A stretch of 34,030 bases of DNA from Dorea sp. (GTDB lineage: Bacteria > Bacillota > Clostridia > Lachnospirales > Lachnospiraceae): the NCBI GenBank assembly GCA_022769185.1, contig JALEKG010000016.1, positions 1 through 34,030 of the forward strand. The letters run 5' to 3'. Below, piece after piece: positions 1 to 7,936 of this stretch. Under the pieces are notes generated by a model, which saw only the letters and a program-made list of their open reading frames with translations, had not been told where the DNA came from and ran no database searches. Numbering within the stretch: position 1 is the first letter of the stretch; every line of letters starts with the position of its first letter. A program made the position numbers and the translations under genes.

Positions 1-2
1 TG

Positions 3-539
3 CGAGAATATCAAAAATATTATGGCTGTGAACCGTCTGAAAACGTCTTGTGTGCTCTTTTAGATGTTGAATGGGAAAAACTACAAGAGATTAAGAAAAG
101 TACTGTGATGGGGCAAATAGACAGCTTGAGCAGACCAATGCCGAGCCAGAATGATGATATTACCTGGGCGGATACTGTAGCATCTGATGAAAATATAGAA
201 GATGATGTTATACAGGAGTTAGACCGGGAGAATATGAGCCGTGAACTGTGGATAGCAGTAGATCAGCTGCCAGAAGATCAGGTCGATGTGATAAGAAAGA
301 GGTACAAGCATCGCATGACCGTCAAAGAAGTTTGCGATAGCCTTGCCATAAGTCCGGGAGCGGTCAGGAACATTGAGGCAAAGGCTATGAGGACGCTGAG
401 AAGCCCTAGACGGTGCAGAACGTTCCGGGTATACTATGAGGAATATATAGAGTCATACAGTTACCGGCATGTTGGCGTGAGATCGTTCCAGAATACCTGG
501 CTGAGTGAAGTTGAGCGTGAAGCGTTGGGATTGGGTTGA
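3..539 (+). CDS. Sigma-70 region 4-like regulator, 5' end cut by window
   Basis: The frame is open to the left edge, so the true start lies outside the window; an internal TTG at 48 is not a convincing start. The visible 178 residues carry an acidic middle and then a helix-turn-helix resembling sigma-70 region 4 (residues around LPEDQVDVIRKRY and VKEVCDSLAISPGAVRNIEAKA). A basic tail follows (LRSPRRCRTFRVYYEEYIESY). Short proteins of this kind occur in prophages and integrative elements of Firmicutes, where they act as element-specific transcription factors; that role is inferred here. The gene ends 83 bases before the 3' end of a tRNA-Gly, a usual place for an integrated element to end. No integrase or attachment repeat can be seen in the window. 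Confidence 0.7.
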   Translation, partial: REYQKYYGCEPSENVLCALLDVEWEKLQEIKKSTVMGQIDSLSRPMPSQNDDITWADTVASDENIEDDVIQELDRENMSRELWIAVDQLPEDQVDVIRKRYKHRMTVKEVCDSLAISPGAVRNIEAKAMRTLRSPRRCRTFRVYYEEYIESYSYRHVGVRSFQNTWLSEVEREALGLG

Positions 540-577
540 GATGCAAAAATTAAAAATAGTATCATTATAGTATCAAT

Positions 578-618
578 AAAGGCTAAGAATACCTGTTTTT
601 CAGTGTTCTTAGCCTTTT
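578..618. terminator. Bidirectional intrinsic terminator
   Basis: A 12-bp perfect stem (AAAGGCTAAGAA paired with TTCTTAGCCTTT) closes a 16-nt loop. It is flanked by A-rich sequence on the left and a short T tract on the right. It sits between the sigma-like gene (plus) and tRNA-Gly (minus) and could end both transcripts. Confidence 0.8.
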
Positions 619-621
619 CTA

Positions 622-692
622 AGCAGATAACGGGAATCGAACCCGCCTCTCCAGCTTGGGAAGCTAGCATTCTACCGATGAACTATATCTGC
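622..692 (-). tRNA. tRNA-Gly (anticodon CCC)
   Basis: On the minus strand the 71-nt sequence folds into a cloverleaf. The acceptor GCAGATA pairs with TATCTGC, with discriminator U as usual for glycine tRNAs. The anticodon stem CTAGC/GCTGG closes the loop TTCCCAA, giving anticodon CCC (reads GGG). The T-loop region is GGTTCGATTCC. The CCA end is not encoded. Its 3' end points toward the sigma-like gene. Confidence 0.95.
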
Positions 693-702
693 ACATATAA
701 TT

Positions 703-731
703 ATTATAATACTCGCCTTTGAAAAATGCAA
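703..731 (-). promoter_or_regulatory. Promoter of tRNA-Gly
   Basis: On the minus strand TTGCAT and a perfect TATAAT are separated by exactly 17 nt. The -10 box lies about 10 nt upstream of the tRNA 5' end, consistent with transcription starting just before the mature tRNA. Confidence 0.8.
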
Positions 732-872
732 CATTGATTTGAATGGGGAAATTTATGCCTCTTAGCTTTGGAAAGTTAAGGATTTTTAATATTATGGTGC
801 GGTAGAGTGTTCGGAATTTTTGTGTCAGGGGTAGTACCCTATTGCCCGGAAAGATAATGTATTATGCTTTTA

Positions 873-1128
873 TGAATTTTGCCATCAGAAATGAGAGATT
901 TATATTTTCCCATGGAATCTTCATGCCAAATTTCCATCAGAAGAAAGCAATCGAAATTCCTGCATGAAATCTCCGCCCTAAATTACCATCAAGAATGAGC
1001 GATTGAAATTCTTACATGAAATTTCCGCCCTAAATTACCATCAAGAATGAGCGTCTGAAATATCTGCATGCAATCCTTGCCCTAAATTTCCGTCAAAAGA
1101 AAGCAATTGTAATATTTGCTTGCCTTCC
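873..1128. repeat. Degenerate ~52-bp tandem repeat, about five copies
   Basis: Units begin near 873, 925, 975, 1027 and 1079. Units 3 and 4 are 52 bp each and share a long identical start (GCCCTAAATTACCATCAAG, then AATGAGCG). Units 1, 2 and 5 are diverged but keep the GCC-AATT-CC-TCA framework. Unit 3 contains an AAGAAT/ATTCTT inverted repeat. No convincing ORF or RNA-gene signature crosses the array. It fills the gap between tRNA-Gly and the ABC-transporter operon; the rest of that gap (732-872 and 1129-1238) shows only AT-rich sequence and the operon's RBS. Function unknown. Confidence 0.75.
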
Positions 1129-1238
1129 AAGCCCCAGGGAGTTAAGTGGAATTAATATTAAGAAAATCTTCATACTTTTCCACGAAAGTCTTTAGAGTTG
1201 TCTGATATATTATATTTATCGAATGATAGGAGGCACCT

Positions 1239-1970
1239 ATGAAAAAAGTAATTGAAGTCAGAAATCTGTACAAATTATACCGGGTCGGGGATGAAGTGGT
1301 CCGTGCATTGGACGGAGTGAACTTTGAGATTTATGAAGGGGAGTTCTGTGCAATTGTAGGTACTTCCGGTTCGGGAAAATCTACGCTTTTGAATATGCTG
1401 GCAGGTCTGGAGAAGCCGACGAAAGGTACCATCTTGATTGCGGGGCAGCAGATTGAGCAGATGAATGAGGAGCAGCTGGTTCGTTTCAGGAGAGAGAATG
1501 TTGGATTCATTTTTCAATCATTTCATCTGATGGGAACGATGAATGCGCTGGAAAATGTGGCATTACCATTAAGCTTCCAGGGAGTCCCCAAAAATATCAG
1601 AATGAAAAAGGCAGATGCCATGTTGGATTTGGTGAATCTGAAACAGCATAAGAAACATTTGCCGAATCAGATGTCTGGTGGTCAGCAACAGAGAGTGGGT
1701 GTGGCAAGAGCCTTGGTTGTAGACCCAAGAATCATATTTGCAGATGAGCCGACTGGCAATCTGGATTCGCATACATCCGAAGAAGTGATGGAGCTGATGC
1801 GAAAAGTAGTAAAGGAACAACATAAGACGCTGGTGATGGTTACACATGATAATCATCTGGCATCCTATGCGGACAGGGTGTTCCATATCATGGATGGAAA
1901 AATCCTGAAAATTGAAGAACGTAAGGAAATAGAAAAGCGTAAAGAGAATGAAGCGAGGGAGGAAGAATAG
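1239..1970 (+). CDS. ABC transporter ATP-binding protein, MacB/LolD type
   Basis: 243-aa ATPase. Walker A GTSGSGKST is at residues 41-49, the Q-loop is near FIFQSFHL, the signature MSGGQQQR is at 145-152, and Walker B IIFADEPTG (catalytic Glu about 170) is followed by the D-loop and an H-loop MVTHD. The motifs place it in the MacB/LolD/FtsE group that powers FtsX-fold permeases, exporting or mechanically transmitting rather than importing. The C terminus is highly charged (EERKEIEKRKENEAREEE). The start follows AGGAGG with normal spacing. It is first in an operon with the secreted/membrane protein at 1974 (3-nt gap) and the permease at 3478. The substrate cannot be told from the sequence. Confidence 0.93.
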   Translation: MKKVIEVRNLYKLYRVGDEVVRALDGVNFEIYEGEFCAIVGTSGSGKSTLLNMLAGLEKPTKGTILIAGQQIEQMNEEQLVRFRRENVGFIFQSFHLMGTMNALENVALPLSFQGVPKNIRMKKADAMLDLVNLKQHKKHLPNQMSGGQQQRVGVARALVVDPRIIFADEPTGNLDSHTSEEVMELMRKVVKEQHKTLVMVTHDNHLASYADRVFHIMDGKILKIEERKEIEKRKENEAREEE

Positions 1971-1973
1971 AAG

Positions 1974-3512
1974 ATGAAAGGGAAAGAACGCACAAATCGA
2001 TTGAAAAAAATGATGGCAGGAATGCTTGCTGCAGTTTTACTTGCAGTATCAGCATTGCCGCTGGGAGTTTCTGCGGCAGACCAGGATCTTACGATCACAT
2101 CCAAAGATAATAAGGTCCTGACTTATCAGGCGGGGAAATCAAAAAAATGGATTCTGACTGTAACAAATCACACTTCAAAAGATATGGAATCTGTTGTTGT
2201 TGGGCCACAGTTGGGAGATACGAATGAAGACTGGCCTTTTAAGACAGAAGTGCAGGATTATCAGCAGGAGATTGGAACCCTGCAGGCAGGAAAGTCTGCG
2301 GATGTAACTTTTGAATTCACACAAAGAGAAGATGTTCCTACTAAGAGATATACAGTACAGTTTACTGCGTCCGCGGTTACGGAGGAGGGGAATATAGAAA
2401 CCACTCAGAAATTTTATGTAAATACGACGGCGAAGCCGGAAGAAAAGAAAGAAGATAAGAAGGAAGATTCAAAAGAGGACAAGAAAGAGCAGTCCAAGAC
2501 AGAAGAAGACAGCAGTGATGCGGCGGATGCAATGCTGGCGGATGCCGGTGGATACAGTAATGAAGCTGCTTCTTACAGTGGCGGCGGATCAGTGGGAGAC
2601 GGATCAGTCCCTAGGGTCATCGTAACTGGATTTTCTACGGATCCGGCGGAAGTAAAGGCGGGAAGTGATTTTAAACTTACGATCCATCTGAAAAATACAT
2701 CGAAAACAACCAGGGTAAAGAATATGTTGTTTGATCTGACAGCGCCTACAGAAGGCAGTGACGAACAGACGATGGCACCGGCGTTTTTACCATCTTCGGG
2801 CTCCAGCACGATTTATCTGGATGGGATTGCGGCCAATGGAACAGCAGATATTTCAATTAAGTTAAGTGCGAAGTCAGATCTTCTGCAGAAGCCATACAGT
2901 ATTGAGTTATCAATGATTTATGAAGATGCCAATGCTTCTCAGATAGAAGCGTCTTCCAGCCTTTCTATTCCGGTAAAACAAGAAGCGAGATTCGAGTTCA
3001 GTGATTTTGAGATCAATCCGGAAAGTATTGAAGTCGGCGAAGAGGCAAATGTAATGTGCAGTCTTTATAATCTGGGCCGTGTCAAACTTTATAATGTAAA
3101 AGCGATCTTTGAAGGAAGCTGCATCAAGAAAGAGGAGGTTTTCCTTGGAAATGTGGATTCTGGTGCAACAGCGCAGATTGATGCAATGCTGGAAGGAGAA
3201 CAGGAAACGGAAGGGCCTGTTGCCATAAAAATGACTTTAAGTTATGAGGACGAATCCGGAAATGTTTCTACCGCAGAAAAGGAATTGCAGATTGAGGTCA
3301 CTGCACCGATAGAGGAGGACATGGATGCATATGTCATGGAAGAGGAACCACAGAGCCGCTTCCCGGTGATTCCTGTTATTGTGATACTTGCGATTATTGC
3401 TGTCATCGCAGGAGTTGTAATCTGGAAAAAGAAGAAACAGAAAAAACAATTACAAATAGAAGAGGAGGATTTGCTGGATGAATTGGAACGATCTTCTGAG
3501 GATGAGCATTAG
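1974..3512 (+). CDS. Membrane-anchored extracytoplasmic protein with NEW3/CARDB-like domains, ABC operon partner
   Basis: 512 aa. An N-terminal signal peptide (basic start, hydrophobic core, VSAA cleavage region near residue 34) is followed by a first beta-rich domain. A Lys/Glu-rich low-complexity linker comes next (about residues 157-180), then two further immunoglobulin-like regions with the pattern of NEW3/CARDB domains (for example the LKNTSKTTRVKNM and NLGRVKLYNVKAIFEG segments). One C-terminal membrane helix lies at about 463-484, with a short charged cytoplasmic tail. It takes the position that a MacA-like adaptor would hold in a MacAB operon, but it is not a MacA homologue by appearance. 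Its 3' end overlaps the permease gene by 35 nt in another frame, suggesting translational coupling. The likely role is the extracellular partner of the exporter, by inference. Confidence 0.75.
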   Translation: MKGKERTNRLKKMMAGMLAAVLLAVSALPLGVSAADQDLTITSKDNKVLTYQAGKSKKWILTVTNHTSKDMESVVVGPQLGDTNEDWPFKTEVQDYQQEIGTLQAGKSADVTFEFTQREDVPTKRYTVQFTASAVTEEGNIETTQKFYVNTTAKPEEKKEDKKEDSKEDKKEQSKTEEDSSDAADAMLADAGGYSNEAASYSGGGSVGDGSVPRVIVTGFSTDPAEVKAGSDFKLTIHLKNTSKTTRVKNMLFDLTAPTEGSDEQTMAPAFLPSSGSSTIYLDGIAANGTADISIKLSAKSDLLQKPYSIELSMIYEDANASQIEASSSLSIPVKQEARFEFSDFEINPESIEVGEEANVMCSLYNLGRVKLYNVKAIFEGSCIKKEEVFLGNVDSGATAQIDAMLEGEQETEGPVAIKMTLSYEDESGNVSTAEKELQIEVTAPIEEDMDAYVMEEEPQSRFPVIPVIVILAIIAVIAGVVIWKKKKQKKQLQIEEEDLLDELERSSEDEH

Positions 3513-4869
3513 TAATCTGCGAAGGAGAAAGCTTCGTACGTTCCTGACCGTTCTTGGAGTACTGATCGGAACCGCATCGATTGTGGTTATGATTTCTTTA
3601 GGTCTTGGCATGCAGCAGTCCCTCTATCGCGAGGTGGAGCAGTCCGGTGGTCTTACGACTATCAGGGTTACCGGAGCAGGTGCGGGAGAATATATGTATT
3701 ATAGTGACGATCAGGAAGAATCAACGAAATACATTGATGATAAGCTCATAGAACGATTAGCGGAAATGGAGCATGTTACCCTGGCGTCGCCGGTATATGA
3801 GATGTCGGTCCTTTTGCTGAAAGGACAGTATGAGGGATGGGCTGAGCTGGTGGCAATGACGCCGGAAGCCCTGCAGTCTTTGAATATTCCGCTTGCGGAA
3901 GGAACTTTGCCGGAAGAGAACAGTGGGCAATTGGAGCTGCTTTATGGCAATTGGATTTTAACAAATTTTTATGAGAAAAATTCTTATGAAGGATATTATG
4001 AAACTGGGGAATTGCCGGATATTGATCTTATGAAAGATTCTCTGTTTCTGATTACGGATCAGGATGCCTATTACAACAGCCAGAATCAGAGTTTTGGGGA
4101 TGAGGGCATGGATGGAAGCAGTGGGCAGCCCCAGAAAGGTGCGGCTAAGCATGTGGTAAAAGCCAGTGGACTTGTAGAAGGTGGACCGGAGGACTATAAT
4201 GCATATTCATACTATGTCTATTGTGATCTGAGTACATTAAAGCAGTTACTAAAGAAGGAATATTCTGGAAGAGCAATTCCGGGACAGCCGACAACACAGT
4301 CTGGAAAATCATATAAAGAATTATACTATTCCTATGCGCAGGTGAAGGTAGATGATATTGACAATGTAAATGCGGTAGCTTCTGCAATTCGGGAGATGGG
4401 ATATGGTACTGAGACAAACGCAGAATATCTGGAGAGTATGAAGAGTCAGTTTGCGATTGTTCAGGCGGTGCTGGGAGGAATTGGTGCGGTTTCTCTTCTT
4501 GTAGCTGCAATAGGAATTGCCAATACCATGATGATGTCTATCTATGAACGTACAAAAGAAATCGGTGTAATGAAGGTGTTGGGCTGCAGCCTGAAAAATA
4601 TCCGTCAAATGTTTCTGATGGAAGCGGCATTTATAGGATTGCTGGGCGGAATCGCAGGAAATATTTTGAGTTTTGGTATGTCTGCCGTAATTAACTTTGT
4701 GACAGGGCATGGAGAAATGATGGGATTTGATGGGAATATTTCCTATATCCCTTTATGGCTGGTCTTATTGTCACTGGGATTCGCGATGATGGTAGGGATA
4801 TTGGCCGGATACTTCCCTGCGAAGCGTGCAATGAAGCTGAGTCCGCTTGCTGCAATCCGGAATGAGTAA
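3478..4869 (+). CDS. ABC transporter permease, MacB/FtsX family
   Basis: 463 aa with the MacB layout. There is a short cytoplasmic start (SISNLRRRKLRTFLTVLGV), the first membrane helix (about 22-45), and a large extracytoplasmic MacB_PCD-like domain of about 280 residues rich in Tyr, Gly and Ser. The FtsX domain with three C-terminal helices follows, including the conserved cytoplasmic stretch MMMSIYERTKEIGVMKVLG and a PAKRAMKLSPLAAIRNE tail. The start codon lies inside the 3' end of the upstream gene. It pairs with the ATPase at 1239. Such three-gene systems export peptides, antibiotics or cell-envelope components, or carry out mechanotransmission; nothing here shows which. Confidence 0.92.
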   Translation: MNWNDLLRMSISNLRRRKLRTFLTVLGVLIGTASIVVMISLGLGMQQSLYREVEQSGGLTTIRVTGAGAGEYMYYSDDQEESTKYIDDKLIERLAEMEHVTLASPVYEMSVLLLKGQYEGWAELVAMTPEALQSLNIPLAEGTLPEENSGQLELLYGNWILTNFYEKNSYEGYYETGELPDIDLMKDSLFLITDQDAYYNSQNQSFGDEGMDGSSGQPQKGAAKHVVKASGLVEGGPEDYNAYSYYVYCDLSTLKQLLKKEYSGRAIPGQPTTQSGKSYKELYYSYAQVKVDDIDNVNAVASAIREMGYGTETNAEYLESMKSQFAIVQAVLGGIGAVSLLVAAIGIANTMMMSIYERTKEIGVMKVLGCSLKNIRQMFLMEAAFIGLLGGIAGNILSFGMSAVINFVTGHGEMMGFDGNISYIPLWLVLLSLGFAMMVGILAGYFPAKRAMKLSPLAAIRNE

Positions 4870-4882
4870 AAGGCAGCAGATA

Positions 4883-5146
4883 TTATTCTTCAATAATATG
4901 GATTTCCAGATAATCAAAATCGATAGAATCTACGAAATTATCCTGATGGAAACGAGTCTTGTCGTGACGTTTAAATTCTTCAATATTAGAATCCAGCCAG
5001 ATTGGCTTACTTAAATCAAATTCATAGCAGATTTCATCTAATGCATGAAATATTTTATGGGTCCGGGTATCGTCTGTCTCATCACACACGACGGTATCAC
5101 GGACCATTCTATTGTCTTTAAATTCTTTTCCCCATAAGCGGAACAT
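4883..5146 (-). CDS. Conserved hypothetical protein, 87 aa
   Basis: A small acidic soluble protein with no signal peptide or membrane helix. It contains repeated Asp/Glu-rich segments (VCDETDDTRTHKIFHAL, DFDYLEIHIIEE) and His residues. A good SD (AAAGGAG) precedes the ATG and a consensus-like promoter lies upstream at 5208-5236, so it looks genuinely expressed. I recall similar short proteins in other Lachnospiraceae but no known function. It converges with the ABC operon (13-nt gap). An AT-only hairpin (ATATTATT/AATAATAT) sits at the shared 3' ends. Confidence 0.7.
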   Translation of the reverse strand: MFRLWGKEFKDNRMVRDTVVCDETDDTRTHKIFHALDEICYEFDLSKPIWLDSNIEEFKRHDKTRFHQDNFVDSIDFDYLEIHIIEE

Positions 5147-5169
5147 CGTATATTCTCCTTTGGTTCATA

Positions 5170-5184
5170 TCCGGATCATCCGGA
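5170..5184. promoter_or_regulatory. 15-bp palindrome in the 5' leader of the 87-aa gene
   Basis: TCCGGATCATCCGGA is palindromic apart from its centre base. It lies between the minus-strand promoter (5208-5236) and the SD of the gene at 4883-5146. It could be an operator just downstream of the start site or a leader hairpin. Confidence 0.45.
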
Positions 5185-5207
5185 AGGTTCTCTTGTAAGT
5201 AGTTCAA

Positions 5208-5236
5208 AGTATAGCGGATTTTACGCAGGAAGTAAA
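5208..5236 (-). promoter_or_regulatory. Promoter of the 87-aa hypothetical gene
   Basis: Read on the minus strand, TTTACT and TATACT are separated by 17 nt. The gene start is about 60 nt downstream. Confidence 0.6.
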
Positions 5237-5281
5237 GAAGGAAAATAGAAAACATTTTAGAATGGTCAGAAGAACTATTGC

Positions 5282-5310
5282 TTGCTTTTAATGATGTTCT
5301 GTGATACACT
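5282..5310 (+). promoter_or_regulatory. Promoter of the PTS EIIC-like gene
   Basis: TTGCTT and TACACT are spaced by 17 nt, giving a leader of about 55 nt before the ATG at 5370. It is back to back with the minus-strand promoter at 5208-5236. Confidence 0.55.
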
Positions 5311-5369
5311 CTCAACATGTGACAAGACAGTTGTAAATATGAGTGTAATCATACTTGAGGAGAGGGATT

Positions 5370-6434
5370 ATGGAAAAATTAAAGAAAGCATTAGACCGTA
5401 TTTTCATTGAAGGATTAAGTGCAATGGCTCATGGGTTGTTTGCAACTCTGATCATTGGAACGATTATTCAGCAGATTGGGACCTTGATCGGAGGAAACAT
5501 TGGTGATCTGATCTATGTGATTGGAAAAGTTGCTGCATCTCTGACTGGTGCTGGAATTGGTGTAGCAGTAGCATATAAGTTTAAAGAAGCACCGTTGGTT
5601 GTAGTGTCAGCTGCAACTGCTGGAATGATTGGTGCATTTGCCAGCAAGGCACTTGCGGGAGCACTTCTTGTAGAAGGAGCAGTGGTTTATTCCGGGCCAG
5701 GAGAACCATTGGGAGCATTTATCGCAGCGTATGTGGGAATTTTCTTTGGACATATGGTATCTGGCAAGACAAAAGTGGATATTCTGGTGACGCCGATCGT
5801 TACAATTGGAACCGGGGCGGCAGTCGGACTTTTGATCGGTCCTCCGATTTCCGGATTCATGACCTGGCTTGGCTCTTTGATCAACTGGGGAACGGAACAG
5901 CAGCCATTCCTTATGGGAATTGTTGTATCTGTGCTGATGGGTATGATCCTGACGCTTCCAATTAGCTCTGCGGCTCTTGGTGTAATTCTGAATTTGTCTG
6001 GTCTGGCAGCTGGGGCGGCTACAGTAGGATGCTGTTGTAACATGGTTGGATTTGCGGTGGCAAGTTACCGTGAAAATAAGATTGGAGGGCTTTTAGCACA
6101 GGGAATCGGTACGTCCATGCTTCAGGTACCGAATATAGTAAAGAAGCCAGTCATCTGGCTTCCGGTCATTCTTTCCAGTGCAATTCTGGGGCCAGTGGGC
6201 ACAATGGTTCTTCATATGACAAATAATGCGACCGGTTCGGGAATGGGAACCGCCGGACTGGTTGGACAGATCATGACCTGGCAGACGATGATACAGACGG
6301 AGGCTGGATCTGTAGTTCTTATGAAGATCCTTTTGATTCAGGTGATTCTTCCTGCAATTGTGACACTTTTAATCTCTGAATTTATGAGAAAGAAGGGCTG
6401 GATTAAGTTTGGTGATATGAAACTGGAATTCTAG
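5370..6434 (+). CDS. PTS EIIC-like membrane protein
   Basis: 354-aa integral membrane protein with about nine or ten hydrophobic segments rich in Gly and Ala (for example FATLIIGTIIQQIGTLIGG and FLMGIVVSVLMGMILTLP). It resembles the stand-alone EIIC-type family of Firmicutes (Pfam PTS_EIIC_2), usually annotated as PTS sugar transporter subunit IIC. No IIA or IIB genes are adjacent, so its sugar and even true PTS coupling are unproven. I choose the ATG at 5370, not the TTG at 5355, because the SD GAGGAGAGGG lies between them. A Cys triplet (GCCCNMVG) near residue 220 is notable. Confidence 0.75.
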   Translation: MEKLKKALDRIFIEGLSAMAHGLFATLIIGTIIQQIGTLIGGNIGDLIYVIGKVAASLTGAGIGVAVAYKFKEAPLVVVSAATAGMIGAFASKALAGALLVEGAVVYSGPGEPLGAFIAAYVGIFFGHMVSGKTKVDILVTPIVTIGTGAAVGLLIGPPISGFMTWLGSLINWGTEQQPFLMGIVVSVLMGMILTLPISSAALGVILNLSGLAAGAATVGCCCNMVGFAVASYRENKIGGLLAQGIGTSMLQVPNIVKKPVIWLPVILSSAILGPVGTMVLHMTNNATGSGMGTAGLVGQIMTWQTMIQTEAGSVVLMKILLIQVILPAIVTLLISEFMRKKGWIKFGDMKLEF

Positions 6435-6503
6435 ATGAAAATCTGTTATGATAGTGTGCAGTAGGAGATGTAGATTCATCATGAAGAAAGCAGGGGATAA
6501 AAG

Positions 6504-7028
6504 ATGCAGGGCGTAGGAAGAATACATATGTACTATGGAGACGGAAAAGGGAAAACGACTGCGGCAATGGGACAGGCAATCCGGGCAGCCGGGGCCGGAC
6601 TTCAGGTGCTAGTATTTCAGTTTTTAAAGGATAATTCTTCCAGTGAAAGAAAGGTACTGGAGGAGGTCCCTGGCATTACCTGCCTTCCGGGACGGGAACC
6701 AGTGAAGTTTGTCAGCAAGATGAACGGGGATGAAAAAGCAGAGCTTCGCCATTATAATAATAAGGCACTGGATGAGATTGTAAAATTCTGTCCTCCGTTT
6801 GACATGCTGGTTTTGGATGAAGCTTTGTGTGCAATCCAGATGAATGTTCTGAGCGAAGAGAAGATGATGAGCTTTCTACAGCACAAGCCGCGAGGGCTGG
6901 AAGTGGTTCTGACCGGTCATGTGGTATCACAGGATATGCTGGATCTTGCAGATTATGCGACTATGATGATGAAAGTAAAACATCCCTATGATCAGGGAAA
7001 GATGGCACGGGAAGGTATTGAATTTTAG
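6504..7028 (+). CDS. cobO: Cob(I)yrinic acid a,c-diamide adenosyltransferase (CobO/BtuR type)
   Basis: 174 aa, the usual size of the CobA/CobO/BtuR family. The P-loop GDGKGKTTAAMG is at about residues 12-23. VFQFLKDN and a Walker-B-like segment MLVLDEALCA match family motifs, as does the tail VTGHVVSQDMLDLADYATMMMKVKHPYDQGKMAREGIEF. The enzyme transfers the adenosyl group from ATP to Co(I) corrinoids, making coenzyme B12 forms in the cytosol. It stands alone, with no cobalamin biosynthesis genes or B12 riboswitch next to it. That suggests salvage or support for B12 enzymes encoded elsewhere. Confidence 0.9.
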   Translation: MQGVGRIHMYYGDGKGKTTAAMGQAIRAAGAGLQVLVFQFLKDNSSSERKVLEEVPGITCLPGREPVKFVSKMNGDEKAELRHYNNKALDEIVKFCPPFDMLVLDEALCAIQMNVLSEEKMMSFLQHKPRGLEVVLTGHVVSQDMLDLADYATMMMKVKHPYDQGKMAREGIEF

Positions 7029-7071
7029 CAGAGAGCGGATTTATCATCTTTATTAAATAAATGTGAAAATC

Positions 7072-7100
7072 ATGACACTGGAGTCGCCATATGATATACT
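7072..7100 (+). promoter_or_regulatory. Promoter of the alarmone synthetase gene
   Basis: ATGACA and a perfect TATACT with a 17-nt spacer. The start codon is about 50 nt downstream. A small hairpin (CTCTT/AAGAG) lies just before the SD GAGAGGAGAGG. Confidence 0.65.
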
Positions 7101-7150
7101 AAAATCAGTACTAGTTTAACTCTTCGGTAAGAGAGGAGAGGAAACATCAT

Positions 7151-7861
7151 ATGGAGAAAGCAATAAAAAATTATGAAGATGTGGACAGCTGGAAGACCAT
7201 TATGTTCCTGTATAATTCAGCAATTAAGGAAGTGGGGACAAAGCTGGAGATACTGAACGATGAGTTCCAGCATGTGCATCAGTACAATCCGATCGAACAT
7301 ATCAAGACAAGGGTCAAATCACCGGAAAGTATTGTGAAGAAGCTCAGAAAGTATGGATATGAGATTTCGATTGAGAACATGGTAAAGTATGTGAATGATA
7401 TTGCCGGTGTGCGGCTGATCTGTTCATTTACATCAGATATCTACAGACTGGCGGAGATGATCGGAAACCAGAGTGATCTTAAGGTATTGTCAATCAAGGA
7501 TTATATTAAAAATCCGAAGGAAAGTGGATATAAGAGTTATCACATGCTGGTATCAGTGCCGATTTTTCTTTCGGACAGTGTGGTAGATACAAAAGTTGAA
7601 ATTCAGATTCGGACGATCGCGATGGATTTTTGGGCGAGTCTGGAACATAAAATATATTATAAGTTTGAAGGGCATGCACCGGAATATATCAGCCGTGAGC
7701 TGAAAGAATGTGCGGAGATGGTGTCAACACTGGATGAAAAGATGCTGTCCCTGAATGAAGCTATTCTGGAATGTCTGGAAAATCAAGAAGAGTTAAATGA
7801 AAGTGCGAAGAGAAAAAAGAGTAACCAACAGGACCAGAGAGTTCTGCAGGGCCTGGATTGA
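7151..7861 (+). CDS. Small alarmone synthetase, RelA/SpoT-domain GTP pyrophosphokinase
   Basis: 236 aa containing only a RelA/SpoT synthetase domain, with no HD hydrolase and no TGS/ACT domains, as in RelQ/YjbM or RelP/YwaC. Visible family motifs are RVKSPESIVKKLRKYG, DIAGVRLIC, NPKESGYKSYH and VEIQIRTIAMDFWASLEHKIYYK. It would make (p)ppGpp from ATP and GDP/GTP in the cytosol. A basic Lys/Arg/Gln-rich tail follows. It is a single-gene unit with its own promoter (7072-7100) and a terminator overlapping its stop codon. Confidence 0.9.
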   Translation: MEKAIKNYEDVDSWKTIMFLYNSAIKEVGTKLEILNDEFQHVHQYNPIEHIKTRVKSPESIVKKLRKYGYEISIENMVKYVNDIAGVRLICSFTSDIYRLAEMIGNQSDLKVLSIKDYIKNPKESGYKSYHMLVSVPIFLSDSVVDTKVEIQIRTIAMDFWASLEHKIYYKFEGHAPEYISRELKECAEMVSTLDEKMLSLNEAILECLENQEELNESAKRKKSNQQDQRVLQGLD

Positions 7862-7880
7862 GTTCCAGGTTTCTTTTTTT
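7852..7880 (+). terminator. Intrinsic terminator of the alarmone synthetase gene
   Basis: CCTGGA/TCCAGG stem with a 6-nt loop, followed by TTTCTTTTTTT. The stop codon of the gene lies in the loop. Confidence 0.85.
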
Positions 7881-7936
7881 ATAATGAGAAAATATATATG
7901 ATTTACAATATGTTATTGGAAGGAAGGGAACAAAAG

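Noticed and set aside
873..1128. CRISPR array
   Set aside because: The repeat units are contiguous and degenerate, with no constant repeat alternating with unique spacers, and no cas genes are near.
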